Assembly (NCBI RefSeq): GCF_000764305.2
Contig: NW_025932511.1
Location: forward strand, 228,691-292,690
Reading direction: 5' to 3'
Length of the DNA stretch: 64,000 nucleotides
DNA from: Hyalella azteca
Lineage: Eukaryota > Arthropoda > Malacostraca > Amphipoda > Hyalellidae
The notes under the pieces were generated by a model. That model did no database searches. It was not told the origin of the DNA and saw only the letters and a list, made by a program, of their open reading frames with translations. Position 1 is the first letter of the stretch, and every line of letters starts with the position of its first letter. Positions 1-13,361 of the stretch are shown piece after piece. The translations under genes were made by a program, and so were the position numbers.

Positions 1-3000
1 ATAATTTCATCACATTAAATTTTCCATCGGAAGAAGTAAAAGCTGTGAGGCAAAACGTCACTCGCGGGTTGAGTATTTTTTATTTTTTTCATGAAATAAC
101 TCAGTTTATAATTTTTGGAAATGAGCCAAATTAGCGACACAAATTAGGTGAGTCGTTGCCGCTTACGCTCAAATATTTCACAAAATATCCCGAGGTCAAA
201 ATATTAACGGCTAAAAGCTTCACGCATGAAGAGGAATTTTCGTTAGGAGCTCGAAAGAAAATATCTGATTTATAAAACAAAAGACTTTGTTTTGCTCCCT
301 GGTGGTGCTAATTTAGACGCGAGCGAAAATATCTCTGAAAAATCGTCGAATTTCGTTTAGCGTTTATACAATCACAACAATTAGGCAAAAACGTAAATTG
401 AAATATGTATGCCAATTCAATGTGCATAAGTATAATATTATTGTCAATTAATATTACTAAATTAACTCATGTGGGTTTCAAATTGGGTTCATAGAGGATA
501 ATGAAATGTTATCAAACAATTTGAAGGGACAAAAATTTAAGTGTATGAAAATTTGATTTTTTTGTATAAAGGGAGCGCATGAATTCATTTTCGATCAACG
601 TTCGGAGTATGGACGCTACTGAATAGAATTTCATTGTGTGATCAGTAATGATTTTTCTTCCTTAAAAGGATTACAATATAAGTCACATATAGTGGGCGTT
701 CACTCGATGATAATTAGCGTGATCGACCCAGAAAATTATGATGATTAATCAGATAAAGAACCTCTATAATGCTAATCAGTAGATATACCAGGAAAAGTAT
801 TTATTTGACCATTCATATTTACTTTTTTTGTATTACTAAATATTTGCTATTTATTTAACTATTGCATCATTAGCAATCGGATAGGAATTTTAGGGTCGTT
901 TGACAGATATAAGCAACAAGTATTCAACAAGCATCCAATCTTTAGTATTAAATGCAATATAAAGGAATATCAGAGCGCAATGTTATTTCTCTATCTGTAT
1001 GCAAGCTAAGAGTTCAGGCAGAATAAATGCAAATTTTATTTTTCAATCATGCGATTTGTTACGCACGAATAAGAATTAAATCGCAATTCGAGCAATAACG
1101 AGGAATTTCAATGAAGGCTCGGCGCATTAGGCGTCGTGCTTAACAGCAATGAGATTGGAAGGAGCAGTTGGTGGTTTTTGGATGGCGTCTTGGAATTTCT
1201 AGAGCTCACAACAGGAACCCTTGCAAGGGAGTTACGAGGATTCTGAACGAGCCTCGGCTACTGTGCGCTACGAGAGCTTCGCCATTTTAAAATGTGCGTC
1301 TTACGAGCAGCTTTAAAGCAAGCGTGGCTCGCAAAAATGGTAAGAACTCTTGCGTATGCAGGAAAATGGGTATTAATCCTTTAAGCTGCCGGCTTTTTTG
1401 CAGCCGAGATTATTTGCACGCATGCTGGATAAAATTTCTCTTGCAATTTGGAAGTTCTTAAGGTGGCTATCATAGGAAAGATGCTCTCTCATATTTTGGC
1501 TATGTTTAGTAGTCTTGTATGAATTTGACTACGAAGGTAAGTTTAACGGAGGAAATGAAATTAAAAAATTATTTTCAATACATAAGGTGAAAATTAAGTA
1601 ATATTTCGAATGCTAGATGGTTTGATTTGTGATCTTTTAACAAAATCTGTGGAAATTATTGAATTTTGGAATTTTGGAAAATTTTGAAATTTTGAAAAAT
1701 TTAGAGTCCAGTGAAAAATTACTGTAAAAAAATGACATCTGCGGTGGTCATTCCAGCAAACTAGTTTCATGGAAATTTCCTTGAAGTTTACAATGATTTC
1801 ATACATTTTTAAAATTATCAATTTAATCTAGCTGCCATTTTTCCAGTGGTTTCAAATAATTTTTAAATTTCTTCGGAAATTAATATAACTATAATTCTAC
1901 CAGTTCATGTTCATGTGGTACACAAAGCGATTAAAATCAACGTTGAAGCTGCAGTTGCTTTTTATTCGCAGCAACGCTGCTCATTGATATGAATCAAAAC
2001 TATCACAACAATTACATTCAACAATGCAAACTTTTCTCGAAGGAGATTAGTTCCCAGTCTTCAGCGCCACATAAGCTACAAATCCTGACTTCAAACTTTA
2101 TAAATTTTTCCATTGTAAATTATAAAAATTTTCCATTGTAAAATTTAAATGTTTCCATTATAAATTAAAAAAATCAATTATATATTAAAATATTTTCACT
2201 ATTTTTATTAAAAAATTTTCATTGTATATTATAAATCTTCCCATTTTATATTATTAATATTTACTTTTTGATTCAATTAATTGTTTAGCCATCATTATTT
2301 TTTTTCCATTTCACTGTGTCGCTTCTGCGTCCTATATCGCGGCTATATGCATAGAAGCTGATTGGCGAAACGCTTAATTAAAAGCAATACCCGTCCTATA
2401 GGCGCTCGATATGTTATTATAATGATAATATCTAAAATTATCGGCCTTTTGTGCCTACTGCTTGACAGGTAAAATTTTGATATCTAACTGTCCAATAAAG
2501 TACAGTTGAAGCTTCGAGGGAAATCGAACATAGAATTAATCTACTAAGTAATCATAATACTTCATAAACATAATACTAGTAAAAACATAAATAAGTTACT
2601 ACTACTATCATGGGAATCAAATTAAATTATTTCTCATTTTTATTGTAACATAATGAAGGTCTCGCTCGATGAATTAAATTCTCTTCGTTTATTTCGAAAT
2701 CATAACGGCAATTTACATTTATAATGTCTTGCTTGAACGCTACAACAATTGCAAGATCCGACACAGAAGGATTCCCATCGGATCTCATGATTTCAGAGTT
2801 AAACATGTTTAGTGATTTTAAAAGTTGTGTATTTTTCATCCTGTAATCAGAGTTTGACGTGATCCTTGCCGAATTGCGCAAGCTAGTTTAGTCACGTGTT
2901 TGCCGCCGATGTGTAAGATACGTTCTTGTATAAATAGGGAAAGTTAAACGATGGATGTTTGGTCGTTAGTAAGCCGTTCTATTTTCATGTGGGTATGTTT

Positions 3001-3477
3001 TGTGTGTAAATATTTAAGTTGCAGTTTAGTAGTTACATTTTTGTCTTTCCGATCATTAATACGCTATTCATCTTCTATTAAAATTTGTATTAGACATTTA
3101 TCTTTGGTCATTACTTCGTACTATTAACAATCTTTATTTACTTATTCACTTCACACTTGCCTGCGCTTCGGCTTCCAATTCAAATAATCATCATAGCCTT
3201 CCGCTCTTTTCTTCCAGTAAACTCAAAGCTAAAATGACAATATTAAATATTCGTTTATTGAAAAGTTTTAAACACATATTACTGCCCAAAGTTACTTAAA
3301 GTGATCAACAATTTCTATCCATAATACTGTGCTTATTTTCGATCACCGCCGAATAATACAGACGGCTTTATTTTATTTATGTTTTAATGCGTTCATAGCA
3401 AAATCCTGTTTAATCCAGTGCCTTTCGCAAGAGAAGTTTTTTTTTTTGTGAAAGCTGCTTGAATTTCTGTTTTTTTG
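1..3477. other. No gene seen; AT-rich sequence
   Basis: AT-rich sequence without a convincing exon. A GC-richer patch lies near 1100-1420 with no open frame worth calling. Around 2095-2250 a loose repeat of TTTCCATTGTAAATTATAAA occurs several times. TATAAATAG at 2929-2937 downstream of a CACGTG box looks promoter-like but has no gene attached. Confidence 0.6.
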
Positions 3478-3685
3478 AGGCGCCAAGTCGGTCTGCGTCC
3501 TCAAAGTACTAAATAGGTCTGCTTTCTTGAAGCATCAAATCGGTCGGCAACTCTGAATTTTAAAGCACTAAATCGGTCTGCTTTCTAGACGCCAAATCGG
3601 TCTGCAGTTTTAATGCCCTAAACCGGTCTGCTTTCTGGAGGCACCAAATCGGTCTGCTTTCCTGAGACACCAAATCGGTCTGCGA
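3478..3685. repeat. Degenerate minisatellite with core CCAAATCGGTCTGC
   Basis: About eight spaced copies of a CCAAATCGGTCTGC-like core, joined by TTTC and GAGGCA-type spacers, occur at irregular 26-40 bp intervals. The complementary strand is open through the array, which is what produces a 148-codon minus frame (3560-4006) that I do not regard as a gene. Confidence 0.8.
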
Positions 3686-3720
3686 CTCGCCATTTTTTTC
3701 CTGCCCACTCGCCGCTGCAG

Positions 3721-3889
3721 GAGATTCAGACCAAACCACCTTGCCGTTAGCGGTCTTTGATTGTACAACTTGGTCCGGAAAAGCCAAACGCGTATCGCAA
3801 CTCGCCGCAGCTGAGGTTAAATGTCGAAAATTGCTGGAATTGGCCACAAAATACCGACTTGACAACCACCGCGGCAGCAACTGTCCTGG
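3721..3889 (+). CDS. Candidate internal exon, unknown gene
   Basis: A T-rich tract and CTGCAG acceptor lead into 169 bp, open in one phase (two bases, 55 codons, two bases), and a CCTGG/GTAATA donor follows. The peptide contains LAVFDCTTWSGKAKRVSQL and KCRKLLELATKYRLDNH. The GKAK to AAAE to LL spacing faintly recalls the last helix of a double-stranded-RNA-binding domain, but I cannot assign it. It is GC-richer than its surroundings. A minus-strand frame is also open over the same bases. Function unknown. Confidence 0.33.
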
Positions 3890-6085
3890 GTAATAACCAC
3901 AAACTTGCGGATAATTCGGGACCAGTGTGCTAATATAGCTATCATAAACAAATGGAGCCAAGGGATTATTTTGGGTATAAACTTTTATACATTCTTTGAC
4001 ACGCAATGCAACATATCATCAAAGTTTGCTTTAGAACTTATGTTTGAGAAATGGGGCGTGTATTTCATCAGCAAAGAGAAACGAAACGAACAAAGAGAAA
4101 TATTGTAGGAATGTGTTTTAACGACAAGGGGCGGAATGATATTGAATTTTTCTAGACTGTAGCATTCTAAACCTTTTGTTTGGTGCGGAAAATAAGTAAA
4201 AGTTATTTCACGAATAAAATATTCACAAATTTCAATTCTTGATGATAATTTTCAGCTGCATTCAGGTCGACGTAAAATTTCGTTATCTCTATGACATAAC
4301 ATTAATTGGTCGTTAATTATTCACGAAGTGTAAAGATGTTCCTTACGTTCGAAATATAAATTCAAATCCTACAAAGTAAGTAATGCACGTCATTCAAGAA
4401 GAGCGTGGGACAACTCACCAAATCTCTTTTCCGTAAATTACTTCAATTTATTTTCAATCAACACCGATTGAAAATAAATCAACTCAATAGCAATCAAAAG
4501 TTTTAGGGACTAAATAGAAAAATTGAATCGCGCGCGCTGTGCGTACCAGAAACCAAGCTTTATATAATCATTTTTTCGCAGTCCCATATAGCAATTTATT
4601 CACAATGATTCTACTAACTAGAAAAATAATGAAAATTGGCAACACAATGTTGAATAGGATCTCAGCTCATGCCAATTGAGCCTTGCAAACTAGGGGATTT
4701 TTTTATCTACATGAGATCCAATAATTAAAAAGAATATAAATTGCTCTATTGTACTCATGTTAATTATAATTATTATTAACTGAATGTTATCATTTCATTA
4801 ATGATCAGTGACGATTCTCTATCAATTCAACTATATGTTTAAACTTGGTCATAAAGTTACAAGGAAATCCTTATTAAGCACGACATGCGTTTTATTGTTG
4901 AGATTGTGAATTTGATTACTCAAAGTATTGATGCAGGCTTCAAAAAATGTACACAGAGTAAAAATTCAATTTGCCTACTTTCCTATGATACGTACAACTC
5001 ATATATATGCCAATGGATCTTCAGGCATTTTTAGATAGATTTTAGTTGAAAACCTTTGATATTTATTATATCAGCCTGGTGCAATAAATTTAACTTCAAC
5101 AAGGTCGTAATAATACGAATTAGGTTGTGTTGCCATGTAATAATACCTAATGAGATTTTTAAAAACATATTGATTCGTATTAATTTGCATTGCGAAAATT
5201 TTATAAGAAATAGTTTAAATTACCACTTAGGTGTATGTCTATTAGGCTGAGTCATTTCAACTTTACAATTTACTTACGTTTCCAGTCATGAGACGCGTGA
5301 GCAATCTGGCCATTGGTCGTGCAATAACAAGTGATATGTTTTAGATCATGAAAAAAAAGAATAAAAATAATAGTAATTTCTATCATTAAAATGATCGAAG
5401 AGTAACTTTTTTGTAGTCGTAAGCCTTGATAGAACAATCTTCAATATTTTTGCATCGATAATACAAATTAGTAAATGACGTAATATTGTTTTTGTTAGGA
5501 ATGAAATTAGATGAAAATGTGCAATTTTTCGCAGCATTGAATAAAATGCAACAATGACTTTCAATAATTGCTTTATTCTCTCTACGCCATCAATAGCTTC
5601 AATAGATCGTGAGCAGAAGGCTCAATTAGTTATGTTTTGCGTCAATATTCCAGATGCTTCCCGCTTTGTCTGGCTGAAATAAATTTTGAATTTGAATTGA
5701 GAAGTCGTACATCAGTAAAAAATCATATAAAATTGACTGTAGAGATTCAATGGAAGACCAATGTTCTCACTTCATTTTTAAATCAATGCTGCACAAATTA
5801 TTGTGGATTTTTAGTGAGTGTTTTAGAGTAAAACACTTCCTTCAGTTTATGATTCCTGTGGCAGGCAGAAAAATGCTTTCTTCAGACTTATAATCATGTT
5901 CAAAAAAAAAAAAGAAGAAAGTTTTCATTGAATAAAATTTTACCGTTACATATCTTTTTTCTGCCCTTATACCAGATCCCTATCAAATCATTTACCTACA
6001 TCTCAGCCAAGCGAAAATGGACCAGTTTTTGTTGATGATTCTCTAATTAATTCCTTTTATTTAACAATCTTCATTAATGTAGTGC
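3890..6085. other. No gene seen; AT-rich sequence with one perfect hairpin
   Basis: Apart from the inverted repeat at 4446-4479, nothing stands out. Short open frames at 3905-4108, 5056-5250, 5346-5564 and 5637-5831 have AT-driven composition and no family features. Confidence 0.6.
4446..4479. repeat. Perfect 14-bp inverted repeat, 6-nt spacer
   Basis: ATTTATTTTCAATC and its exact reverse complement are separated by AACACC. No adjacent gene explains it; it may be a remnant of a small inverted-repeat element. Confidence 0.75.
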
Positions 6086-6265
6086 TTATCTAATCTACTT
6101 ACCATGCTTTTTTATTTAACATGGTTGTCTATTTACCATGCTTATCTATTTACCAAGCTTATCTCTTTACCATGTTTTTTTAATTTACTATTGTTATCTA
6201 TTTACAATGCTTATCTATTTACCAAACTTATCTCTTTACTATGCTTACCTATTTACCATGCATAT
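6086..6265. repeat. 20-bp minisatellite, unit like TTATCTATTTACCATGC
   Basis: About nine diverged copies of CTTATCTATTTACCATG lie in tandem, with variants ACAATG, CCAAG and TCTCTTT. Confidence 0.85.
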
Positions 6266-9200
6266 ATCTATTCTTAATTGACGTACTCCTGCAATTCAAA
6301 ATTATTTATTGGAGCAATCGACACCAAAGTTCTACTTTCGGCCGCGTGAAGTGATTTTTAATGTCCACATTCAAATTTTCGATACAGTTCCTTCGAAAAT
6401 GATTTTATGCTATTCCATCTTTTGATTTTTTTTTGCTTTGCAAAATTCAAATTTTTGCGTTTTTCTTTCCTAGAAAAGAGTTCAATGCCAGTTTTTGTCT
6501 CTGGCCGCAGATACTTATTCGTTTCCAAGCGAGTTTTTGATGCAATAAAATTACTCAATATCATTCTTTTATGCTATAAAAGTTGTACGACGTTAATGAG
6601 CTTAATCGGTACCATGAAATGGTTATAGTTATTTTTATTGTCCTGTAATTCTTGATATCAAACAATATTAAAGCAAAATAAGCGTTAAAAGAGATTTTCT
6701 TTTTCATTTTGTAACTGAGGCGGCGAACTCGATCCACGGTGCTCATGAAACTGCAAAGTACTGCACTCTCTGCCGCGACCAAGTTTGAAAAAGTTATTGC
6801 TAAACGCCTTGTATTTTTACAATTTTTTCCTTGAAATATATTTTCATGTCGCATATATGAAAGAAGTCTGGTTTAATTTTACGTTCGAGCTTGGAAGCCA
6901 TTCCCAATAGCTTGCACGATGCAGTAACTAAAGCATCTGATGAGAAGAGACTTGAACATCGCTAAGAATTTCATGACAAAGACTGAGATCAAAAAATTCA
7001 GTTCTCTGACCAAACAATTTCAAGTACTTCTCTGGCCAAGCTACAGGTGGTGCGGCTGAGACGAAGCGTCACCAGGTTTCTTTGATTTAAAATATAGACT
7101 CAGATCAACGACATAAACGAGGCTGAAAAAGCCATTTAGAAACAATTTCAAAAAGATGAGCAATATTCATGCTTTATTTTCGTTACAAGTCAAGGTTATG
7201 TTCAGGAAAGGAAAGAAAGTTCAGGGCTTCTTTTAGGTAAAAGTAGCGTCATACGAGTTAAATTCTAGCTTAAAATCTAATTCAAAGCATTTTCATGCTC
7301 GAAATCTCAAAAACCGTACAGATAGGGACGCTACGTCTCAAAAAATCGTCATTTGGAACGAGTCACAAAAGTTTATTGTCCGGAAAAAACTTTACATCCC
7401 GGCGTGCCAATGTTTTACCCATTAAAAGAAGTAGTATAGATTCAATTTAGCGTCCGTCGAAGGTGATGAATTCAAAAAGAGCAACTTTGCAATGGTAGTG
7501 GGATGATGGTTGGAAACTTGTTTATCACCAAGAAATATCTTTTGTATTCAATCTTCATATATCTCTCATATGATTGAAGGGGGTTAAGGGATTCAGAAAT
7601 CAAAAGCGTGCGAGAGATTACGAGTATAACGGCTTTGAAGCACGACAAATGGTGTATCCAAGCGAACACCTTCCAGACTTTGTCTCGAGCAGCTGAATGT
7701 ATTCAGAACAACAAACCGCTGACCACGGTCTGTGAAGATTCATTTGACTGTGACGTCTTAACTTGCAATCAAGCCTTTTTCTCCACCCTGATGTTGTCTT
7801 TCTTTAAGATTTCAAATAACGAACACCTAACACAAAATATCGATGACAAAACGTATCAGTGATGCCTGATGCGAGTGTCTCTTGATTGCAGCCGAGGCGA
7901 CGTTGCATAATTTACAAAGAGCGTTTGATTGGAAAAACTAGCAGCAGTCGCAGGTAACATGCGCGGAATTTAACTTATATCCTACGATGAAAATCCCCAT
8001 CGAAAAGGTGTATATAAGCGTTGAATATACGTTGAAAACCTTTTCTTCGTGATATAGGCCAATCCTGATTACAATCGTATGAAATTGCTATTAACTAATT
8101 AAGTAACTGGGTTGAAATTTTCGTGTAAAAAGATTATCTGGACGAAGCCATATCAGTTTGCAGGGTGCAAATATCGCTAATATTTCCCGCAGTTTTACGA
8201 GCTAAGCGAATTAAGCCGCGAAAATTAGATTTCTCAGACGCCCCTTAGATTAAATAGTTTAAAAGAAGAACTTTTTCAATACATATAAAACGTCTAACAT
8301 GGAAGACTCGCATTGAAACAAGATCTCGTACGAAAACAATGCAAATCAAAGGCGTAGAATAAATAAGATGACTTTGAAATTGAGCTGCACAAGCTGCGTT
8401 GATCAAAATGAAAGGAGAAACACATTCGTTATTCGCCTAATTGCTTCAAATCTTCGCCATGGAGAAGGTCTTTGCTGCGAATCAAATTTCAAGTTACACG
8501 TGTCTTGTCTTTGAAAATTCAATTTTTATTATCAAACAAATGCATGCGACAGTTTTGCTTACACAAAGCCTGCAAACGAATCGAAATCTCATTGAATATC
8601 GATTGAAAAAATGTTTTAATCCGTCACAGTTTCGAATAATTATACTAACGAATTATTCGAAATTATTATTCATTACATCCATATGAGTAAGTCGACTAAT
8701 TTTATTCTCAAATAGTATTTCGGCGGCTGGCCTGTGAGTTTGCCTTGGCGGTAGTACGGAATGTTGGAATAATTTCTAGATGAGAGGTTTTTTATTACTG
8801 AAATCGGCTGCACTACTAATTAATGCTTGTTTTTTTTAACATACTCCAATGAAATTGCAGGTCATACAATTATTTGTTAGTGTCATGTGATAACCTTGAA
8901 GCAAGAAAACCAAATAGGCTTCGGGCTTGAAGAAAATACAGCCAACTGGTGCGCTAATTTTTACTATTGCCAATTAATATGCTAAAAAGTCGTTTCCCTT
9001 CACTTTGAAAGCAAATTTTAATCTGATTTGCTTTGCTTCCGATTTTGGTGCAGTAAAAGATGATCTTGTAGAGGGAATATCATCATCTATTCATCAAGAC
9101 ATGTCCGGCATCGAGGGAGTGATACCGAAGCAAATGGAACGCAAATACGCATGCTCAATACAGCTAGACGTGAGATTGACAAGCCTATAACGAAAAAATA

Positions 9201-9799
9201 ACATATGTTCTTGCACCGTTACTTCGTACTGGTAATTTTTCTTCTAGCCTGTGCATAAAAACTAAATATTACTGAAGTTGCCTATATACAATTAAACGGT
9301 AATTGCAGTAACGGTAATTTGTTAATTTAGTTCCGGATGAACTTATTAAAAAAAGTTCGCGCAATTCATTAGAATTAAATTTTATCCTTGAATAAGAATA
9401 CGAATAATAGATAACGATAAAATTAGATGCATAAATATATTTCTATCTCATCTTACAAGAACCAACACGATTTATAATAACCGGCGGGACATTTTTCCTT
9501 CGATTCCATGAACAGGTCCCAATATTGATTTAATTTGTTTACTTCCATCGTGTAACAAAATCCTAAATTATAGTTTATTTCCGGGTTTTCTATCTTGTTT
9601 CGAGGTCCAATAATGGACTAATTTTTTTTCCTGCTATCGTACAAAGAATTCTCTCAATTATCGTGTTTTCCCTATTGTCTAACTTGCTTGATGTCCTATA
9701 TACAGTATAATGAATACATTTGTTAACTAATATTGTGCAGCAAATCTTTATCATTTATCGCTTTTACCTATATTGCTACGACGATACACATGGAGCGAT
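6266..9799. other. No gene seen
   Basis: AT-rich sequence. Overlapping small frames on both strands (6358-6854, 7472-7862, 8441-8686, 9005-9190) show no domain, no splice-site support and no shared codon bias, so I leave them out. Confidence 0.55.
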
Positions 9800-10230
9800 A
9801 AATATTGTATTATTGTTAAGATACGCTTAACCCTGAACACTGCCGTTATCGCTAGATACTGTATTATTGTTAAGATACGCTTAACCCCGAACAATGCCGT
9901 TATCGGTAGATACTGTATTATTGTTAAGATACGCTTAACCCTGAACACAGCCGTTATCGCTAGATACTGTATTATTGTTAAGATACGCTTAACCCCGAAC
10001 AATGCCGTTATCGCTAGATACTGTATTATTGTTAAGATACGCTTAACCCTGAACACTGCCGTTATCGGTAGATACTGTATTATTGTTAAGATACGCTTAA
10101 CCCTGAACACTGCCGTTATCGGTAGATACTGTATTATTGTTTAAGATACGTTTAACATTGAACACAGCCGTTATTGGTAGATTCTGTATGATTGTTAAGA
10201 TACGCTTAACCCTGAACACCGCCGTTATGT
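9800..10230. repeat. 54-bp minisatellite, eight copies, open on both strands
   Basis: Units of 54 bp contain GTTAAGATACGCTTAAC, itself an inverted repeat (GTTAAG, five bases, CTTAAC). Because 54 is divisible by three and the unit lacks stops in some frames, both strands read as 18-residue repeats (plus: YCIIVKIRLTLNTAVIGR; minus: FRVKRILTIIQYLPITAV). Units alternate CTGAACACTG with CCGAACAATG, suggesting growth by dimers. I see no promoter or flanking exon, so expression is unsupported. Confidence 0.92.
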
Positions 10231-12470
10231 TGGCCTTTGGTGCGACGGCGGTGACTGGCATGAGTCCAAATGGTGCCCGCTTTATGGTTCCCACGGAATT
10301 GAAATTTGCCCCCTATTTTCAAAATTTAGTGGACTTTCCTGCTTCGCATATATACTTGGAGTTAAGAAAGAAGTTTTTCAAAAGTGAGAATTTTGACTGC
10401 GTGATTTTTCACGAGTGTTTTGGTGTTTGAACAAGAAACGTGTAATGATACATTCGGTAAATATCGCCCCTATGCTTAGACATTATTCTTCGATGTATTA
10501 TTCTAATTAATTTCTGGTGAGAATATTGTAACTTATTAGAAATTTTATGAAATTAAAAAACACAGATTGTGCCAAGCTTCCATAGGATTTTATCGTTTCT
10601 ACATAGATTTCAATTTCGTTAAACTTTGGATAAATTACTAGGAAGTTAAATTTACATCTCGAATCTTGACGGCTTAGTTTACATAGATCATAATCTAGCT
10701 AGATAAAGAACAAAAACAAAACAAACTTTCCGAGTAAAACAAATCCTAAGGCTTTAAAGTGTAGCTGGTTTGTTCTGTAATACCTTTACAATCAAAAATT
10801 TTTTTTTTTCAGAAAATAATTTCTGCTTCAGTTTTATATGTTTATATGATATAAAAGAAGTAATATTTTATATATATATATATATTTTATTATATTTATT
10901 TTCCTACTTTTTGAAGCCGGAATTTTTCCGTTTCCCAACCAGACGCTTTTATTAGGAATTCTTTGCACTATGTAAATAATAACTTAATGGAATGGCAAGT
11001 AAAATTAATAGTGGCCAACTTCTTCTACTCAAGAAAATAAAGTTTTTGTGAACATTTGAAGTACAGTATGTGTTCTATCTAGCGCATTAAAAGCTCCTAG
11101 ATAATTAGTGTAATTTATATTAGGCATTCAGTCTGAATTCTATTGAGTACAATACTTTCACTTCAATATCGTTCCCTTTTAACTGATTCTTCCTATATAA
11201 TTTACTAAATGCATATTATTCATAGTGTAATAAAGTGAGAGTGCAAGGGCGCAATTTTTTTGAGTTAATTTCATTTGCAAATTCTTCGTGGAGAGTTGAC
11301 CACTGAGACGCGCTCTCAACACGAAGAAAGTTCATAGAAGAGCGAGCAAAATAATTTATTCATTTTAAGTCATGAAACACGGATAAGTGGATTAAATTCC
11401 ACCGTAATGCAGCTGAGCATAACTAAACAGAAACTAAGTTGGTACCAGTTCGTATGAGTTGATTCAAACATTCAGAAGCAGCTTAGGAAATGGTTCAATG
11501 TGAAGGTTAAAACCATAAGCTGGAGATTTGGGTGCAGCTTTGAGCTCTGCATTTTCAGATCTGCCTGTAGAGAAAATTGTGCTAAATACTGTGTAGTTGA
11601 TTAATAATAAACATTCACTTGCTTATTAATTATTCATCGTACTTAAAGAGCATGTTACCTAAAGATATGAATAGCAGAGAAATATGCAGCAGCCCAGAAG
11701 GTATTCAGGGCTGAATAGGTTGTTATAAATGTATAGGCCGTGAAACACTTAATAAAAATGTTTTTTCTTTTTGTAACAGCAGGAACAAAATAATAAATGA
11801 AAATTCCGTTAAAAATAATAAATAAAAATATCTGCTCCGTTCATGAATGCCAATTTCTTGAATAAAATATTCACTCTTGTTACAATGGAGACAAGCTGTT
11901 CTGTGACTGCAATTTACTTGGATTAAATTAAAAAATCCAAAGTCGTCAGAATTATGTCAGAGAGAATGATTTGTAAATTTTTAATGATCCTGTAACGTTT
12001 CAACTCAAAACATGAACTTTCATCCGTTTTACGTAGCACAGCAACGGAAGGGCATCAAGATTCTTGAGCTTCAATTACAAGTTCTCACACTAAAGTGTTT
12101 CCGCAGGAAAATCACTTGGGTTTCGATCTAATAGAGTTCCAGAAATACTTCAATATGGCCTCTAGACATTGAATTTGAGCGAATGTTTAATCTTAAAATC
12201 ACGATATCGACCTTGTCTCTTTCCTGCATGTGACTGAAGCAAAAATTTTAAAGCTCAAATTGTTTTACAGCGGCCGTTTAGTAATAGGTTACAGGTAAAT
12301 AATTAATTCTATTAATTTTCTTACATTACGCATTGGAATTGGTAACATTGAGCTCTTTGCTTGCTGGAGATTTTTACTTCGGAATATCGGAGAGAATCTT
12401 TTTGAAAGACGATTAGAAAATAGTTTAGTATAAAAATCGTTTGATGGCCATCCATTAATGTCTCACCTGA
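10231..12470. other. No gene seen; TA microsatellite at 10869-10886
   Basis: The minisatellite is followed by a GC-richer patch of about 90 bp, open on + to 10430 (peptide AFGATAVTGMSPNGARFMV) but not recognised. The rest is AT-rich with a short TA run near 10869-10886. Confidence 0.5.
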
Positions 12471-12483
12471 ACTCAACGGAAGC

Positions 12484-12512
12484 TCATAAGAAAATTTATA
12501 ATTTTCTTATGA
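12484..12512. repeat. 12-bp inverted repeat, 5-nt spacer
   Basis: TCATAAGAAAAT and its reverse complement flank TTATA, just upstream of the 10-bp satellite region. Confidence 0.7.
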
Positions 12513-12567
12513 TCTTTTTCCGATCGCTCGCAGATCTTATTTGCGTCCCTCATGACAGCAGCTGCGT

Positions 12568-12655
12568 GAGAAGTCCGTCATTACTTATATTCTTGAACGA
12601 ACGATCTTATCTTGCAGGTTCTTGATCATATCAAGATAAATAGTGCGATGAAATT
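12568..12655. repeat. Dispersed repeat fragment, first of three copies
   Basis: The segment with GTCCGTCATTACTTATATTC and CTTGCAGGTTCTTGA recurs at 12927-12995 in the same orientation. Its right part (AAATAGTGCGATGAAATTTAG) recurs again at about 13978-14030. The 10-bp satellite lies between copies one and two. Confidence 0.8.
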
Positions 12656-12683
12656 TAGTTTTATTACATGAAACTATTTTACA

Positions 12684-12926
12684 TGTTCAATAGCGTTCAA
12701 TAGCCACTATTGAACACTATTGAACACTATTAAACACCATTTTAAAGTGTTCAATAGTGTTCAATAGTGTTCAATAGTGTTCAATAGTGTTCATTAGTGT
12801 TCAATAGTGTTCAATAGTGTTCAATAGTGTTCAATAGTGTTCAATAGTGTTCAATAGTGTTCATTAGTGTTCAATAGTGTTCAATAGTGTTCAATAGCCA
12901 CTAATGAACACTATTGAACACTATTA
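12684..12926. repeat. 10-bp satellite GTTCAATAGT with strand switch
   Basis: More than twenty copies of TGTTCAATAG lie in tandem with rare GTTCATTAGT variants. Short runs at both ends are in the opposite orientation (TATTGAACAC), so the array can fold into long hairpins. Confidence 0.93.
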
Positions 12927-13031
12927 AAGTCCGTCATTACTTATATTCTTGAACGTTCTTATCTTGCAGGTTCTTGAACATATCAAGAGAAATAGTAAAA
13001 AAGTCACTAGATTGCTTTAATCGCAGATTCA

Positions 13032-13106
13032 CTAGAAATTTAAAAGCGAAGAAAACACCACAAAAATTTAGCATATCTCTTTTGAAAACGTTTCGGAGAC
13101 CAGCTC
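13032..13106 (-). repeat. Hammerhead-like dispersed repeat, copy A, cut by an N
   Basis: On the minus strand, GAGCTGGTCTCCGAAACG and the downstream tract match copy B at 13880-13975 almost base for base. The match stops at the single N at 13107, where the catalytic-core half should begin. Confidence 0.75.
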
Positions 13107-13107
13107 N
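13107..13107. other. Assembly ambiguity (single N)
   Basis: One N lies in the middle of a dispersed-repeat copy. The sequence to its right does not continue that repeat, so contigs may have been joined here. Confidence 0.9.
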
Positions 13108-13154
13108 CGCTATTCCTACAGCTGACTGTCCTTGATGAGAATGTTTGATACACT

Positions 13155-13359
13155 TTCAAATAGTGTTCAATAGTGCTCAATAGTGTTCAATAGTGTTCAA
13201 TAACCACTATTGAACACTATTGAACACTTTCAAATAGTGTTCAATAGTGTTCAATAGTGTTCAATAACCACTATTGAACACTATTGAACACTTTCAAATA
13301 GTGTTCAATAGTGTTCAATAGTGTACAATAGTGTTCAATAGTGGTTATTGAACACTATA
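13155..13359. repeat. Second block of the 10-bp GTTCAATAGT satellite, alternating orientation
   Basis: Three blocks of TAGTGTTCAA are each followed by the inverted form TTGAACACTAT, joined by CTTTCAAA or AACCAC. The alternation makes a higher-order unit of about 60 bp that is itself foldable. Confidence 0.9.
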
Positions 13360-13361
13360 GG

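Noticed and set aside
2929..2937. TATAAATAG as a core promoter
   Set aside because: Good TATA match, but no exon or paired LTR was found downstream.
3560..4006. 148-codon minus-strand open frame
   Set aside because: Half of it crosses a minisatellite, there is no domain, and the opposite strand has better splice-bordered coding character.
9751..10144. Long open frames on both strands
   Set aside because: Produced by a 54-bp tandem repeat whose period is divisible by three.
12684..13359. CRISPR-like array
   Set aside because: Contiguous 10-bp satellite without spacers, in a eukaryotic context.
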